Below, one piece after another: positions 42,991 to 45,887 of a stretch of 45,887 bases of DNA; position 1 is the first letter of the stretch, and the number at the start of each line of letters is the position of its first letter. The notes beneath the pieces were generated by a model. It did not search any database and had not been told where the DNA came from. It was given only the letters and a program-made list of their open reading frames with translations. Position numbers and translations under genes: made by a program. The DNA comes from JBJXHC01 sp046160825 (GTDB lineage: Bacteria; Bacteroidota; Ignavibacteria; UBA10030; UBA6906): assembly GCA_046160825.1 (NCBI GenBank), contig JBJXHC010000060.1:1-45887 (forward strand), read 5' to 3'.

Positions 42991-43258
42991 CAAAGAACTT
43001 TCCGAAATCGCAACGCGCAATGCCCATATAGTTCTGGAGAGTGGCGATGAAAAAGCCGCTCAGATCAAGTACGTTCGTTGGCGAGTAGAACAACTGAAAG
43101 CTGAAGAGGAAAATCGTCTTGAGCAGTTACATCGCGAACACATTAGAGCAAGCTATAAGCCACCCAAGCACTCTTCACATTGGCACGCGGGAGTCATCAT
43201 TACAAGTGTTCTCGTTCTTGCGGCTCTGGCAATTATCGTGGGGATACTAGTCCGCTAA
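42977..43258 (+). CDS. Possible small tail-anchored membrane protein
   Basis: An uncertain gene. The frame continues upstream to 42899, but that part overlaps hicA and repeat DNA. A TTG at 42977, inside the palindrome, would give 93 residues: a charged, probably coiled-coil helix (E-L-S-E-I-A-T-R-N to E-Q-L-H-R-E-H) and one C-terminal membrane segment (about 72-91, V-I-I-T-S-V-L-V-L-A-A-L-A-I-I-V-G-I-L-V). The amino-acid pattern is protein-like, which is why I list it, but no family is recognised and no ribosome binding site is clear. Confidence 0.45.
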   Translation: MKKVTKELSEIATRNAHIVLESGDEKAAQIKYVRWRVEQLKAEEENRLEQLHREHIRASYKPPKHSSHWHAGVIITSVLVLAALAIIVGILVR

Positions 43259-43282
43259 AGTATTGGTCGGTACAACGCTGCT

Positions 43283-44643
<1,361 letters not shown>

Positions 44644-44647
<4 letters not shown>

Positions 44648-45336
44648 CGTTGCTCCATGTTCGTGTGTAAAGAATCGGCGCCGGTGATGTAGCGCGAGGG
44701 CATCACATCCTCGCCTGCCAGCACCGCCAGACCGAACCGCTGTCCCTGCCTGTTGGAACGGATGTCCCGCTCGTCGATCACTTCGCCCGGCACGTACCTG
44801 CTCTCTCCCATTTCAACAAAGTGGCCCATGTTATCGGCAGCTTCCTCGGATTCAGACATGGCCGTGACGAATGCCGACCCGAAGAAATGCTGTAACTTGT
44901 CCACGTCGCCAAACGTCCCTTTGGGCGTATCGGCGTAGAGCCGGTTGGGAAGCGCGTGAACCCGCTCGTTGAACTCGTCTTCGAATTCATACGTCAGCGG
45001 AACGGGTATCACCAATCCAATCAATGGCAGACGGAAATCCACGCGGCGGTGTTCAATCGAGTTGAGCAGGCAGACAAACAGCGCCTCGTGCGTGTTGCCC
45101 CATGTCAGCTCCAGCGCACGGTGGTACAGTGCATCCACAGCGTGGATATCGCCGTATGTTCTCCGGAACTCTCTAAACTCATCACTTAGGATATATTCCC
45201 TGTGTTGATAAACATCCTGGAGAATTTTTGGGATAAAGAACGGCGCAAAGAAGCTGATGGCTGCCGGTGGCGCATCGACCTCGGGGAAAGCCGGTGGTTG
45301 CTGGGAAAGTGAGTGCTGATGGATTACAAGGGACAT
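44644..45336 (-). CDS. Unknown protein coupled to the NtrC-type regulator
   Basis: A 230-residue protein I cannot place in a named family. The ATG at 45336 is chosen because the frame further upstream passes through hairpin repeats; the start is not firm, as no ribosome binding site stands close by. The N-terminus (M-S-L-V-I-H-Q-H-S-L-S-Q-Q) may be the rest of a signal peptide whose hydrophobic part (S-F-Y-I-I-L) lies just before this ATG. The central F-G-D-V-D-K-L-Q-H-F-F-G-S-A-F-V-T-A resembles the D-K-x-x-H-F block of YfiM/DUF2279-like envelope proteins; this is a guess from the motif. Its stop overlaps the regulator start (ATGA), so the two are co-translated. Confidence 0.75.
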
Positions 45337-45396
45337 GAGTATGATATAGAATGAAGTCTCTCCCCATCGGCCAACATGTGTAACTGCTCTGTTGTA

Positions 45397-45412
45397 AGTG
45401 GCTGAAGCCACT
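45397..45412. repeat. Palindrome AGTGGCT-GA-AGCCACT
   Basis: Perfect 7-bp arms with a 2-base centre. It sits in the part of the upstream frame that would extend the unknown protein at 44644, which argues against that extension. Confidence 0.7.
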
Positions 45413-45442
45413 CCGCACATAAAGTGATTTGGTTTTGATAAT

Positions 45443-45462
45443 CCCCGGCATAAATGCCGGGG
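45443..45462. repeat. Palindrome CCCCGGCAT-AA-ATGCCGGGG
   Basis: Perfect 9-bp arms with a 2-base centre, REP-like. No T run follows, so a terminator role is unlikely. Confidence 0.75.
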
Positions 45463-45504
45463 TAATATCGGGTTTTCACATGGACTCATCGAAAGTCCAC
45501 GACT

Positions 45505-45551
45505 CCCCTCTCTTCTTACTTGTCCGCCGTCTGTTTGGCGGAAGAGAGGGG
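45505..45551. repeat. Two-part hairpin
   Basis: An outer 9-bp stem CCCCTCTCT/AGAGAGGGG and an inner 6-bp stem TCCGCC/GGCGGA with an 8-base loop, joined by a 9-base bulge on the left side. Confidence 0.7.
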
Positions 45552-45697
45552 TTGGGCCTGCACGCCGGAGGGCGTTTGCCTACTCCGCCGAAGTAGCCTT
45601 GGCTACGTAGGCTGGACGGCCCGCAGGCGTGGGAGAGTTTAGAAACCCAAAACAACACCGCCTCACTCATGTTGTGCACTCTTTGACCTCACCCTAA

Positions 45698-45718
45698 CCC
45701 TCTCCTGAAAGGAGAGGG
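45698..45718. repeat. Hairpin CCCTCTCCT-GAA-AGGAGAGGG
   Basis: Perfect 9-bp arms with a 3-base loop, preceded by CTCACCCTAA. The pyrimidine-rich arm recalls element A of the repeat islands (TCCCTCT/AGAGGGA), but the rest of the sequence differs, so it is a separate family. Confidence 0.7.
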
Positions 45719-45791
45719 ATTTCAGAGGCTGGTGTGTTCAAACTCTCCCCTTCTTCTCCAAGGTGTATAGACCGGAGAGATAGTTAACGGG

Positions 45792-45813
45792 TGTTCGGGG
45801 ACATGGTTTACAC
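45792..45813. mobile_element. Possible terminal inverted repeat of an insertion sequence
   Basis: TGTTCGGGGACATGG followed by TTTACAC. From memory this resembles termini of some IS481-type elements, which often begin TGT and contain GGGACA. No transposase frame and no second end are inside the window, so this is only a pointer. Confidence 0.25.
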
Positions 45814-45887
45814 GTTTAGGTTTCAAGAATATCGTTGTTAAGAGAGATTTGTGCAATGTGTTCATGATAGAAAAAGACGTTGAATGT

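Larger units (their letters stand above)
45337..45887. other. Hairpin-rich non-coding region
   Basis: About 550 bases at the window end with no gene I would support. It contains at least four separate perfect inverted repeats (listed as their own features), a short GTAGCC-rich tandem near 45590-45610 and the possible insertion-sequence tip at 45792. Open frames here run through the hairpins and show no protein-like pattern. Confidence 0.65.

Noticed and set aside
45476..45679. 67-residue minus-strand frame near the window end
   Set aside because: It reads through the two-part hairpin and low-complexity arms; no gene-like features.

Overview
The window comes from a chromosome of a bacterium in the Bacteroidota/Chlorobiota/Ignavibacteriota part of the FCB group. 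The main clue is that six secreted proteins end in the same C-terminal sorting domain, which opens with a Q-N-[YF]-P-N-P-F-N-P motif and ends in a short basic/hydrophobic tail such as RKMVLMK. Tags of this wording are typical of type IX secretion (T9SS) cargo in Ignavibacteria-like lineages. The species cannot be named from sequence alone. No rRNA, tRNA or CRISPR array was seen.

Region 1 (1-19420, plus strand) is a run of T9SS cargo genes: the end of one subtilase, a 1703-residue subtilase, two very large paralogues (1890 and 1765 residues) built from sialidase-type BNR repeats, two FN3 domains, a glutamine-amidotransferase-like domain and Ig-like/BACON-like domains, and a 591-residue protein with choice-of-anchor-J-like domains. 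A ~210-residue module carrying a W-I-D-S-D-E core occurs four times across three of these genes in two subtypes. The genes are separated by strong hairpin terminators, and the two big paralogues share almost the same promoter.

Region 2 (19494-27482, minus strand) looks like one seven-gene operon read from right to left: plsY (lysophosphatidate synthesis), split transketolase N and C subunits, an HtrA/Deg protease, purB, an aldehyde dehydrogenase and L-lysine 6-transaminase. The last two can convert lysine to 2-aminoadipate.

Region 3 (27697-31064, plus strand) has a larB homologue followed by cystathionine beta-synthase with a Bateman domain and a cystathionine gamma-lyase-type enzyme, i.e. 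reverse transsulfuration. Region 4 (31152-36732, plus strand) is a tightly packed cluster: a nucleotidyltransferase/phosphomannomutase-like fusion with eroded phosphomutase motifs, a lone PTS EIIA protein, a conserved unknown, lgt, a glutaredoxin-like protein, a small membrane protein and an RlmB-type rRNA methyltransferase.

Region 5 (36733-43258) is accessory in character. Islands of dispersed intergenic repeats separate a DUF2752/TM2 pair, an AT-richer quinone-reductase-like gene with a TTG start, a lone T9SS beta-helix protein, a HicB/HicA toxin-antitoxin pair bracketed by a repeated 16-mer, and a doubtful small membrane protein.

Region 6 (43283-45336, minus strand, GC-richer) is an NtrC-type sigma-54 response regulator translationally coupled to an unknown, probably exported, protein. 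The last 550 bases are hairpin-rich repeats and perhaps the tip of an insertion sequence.
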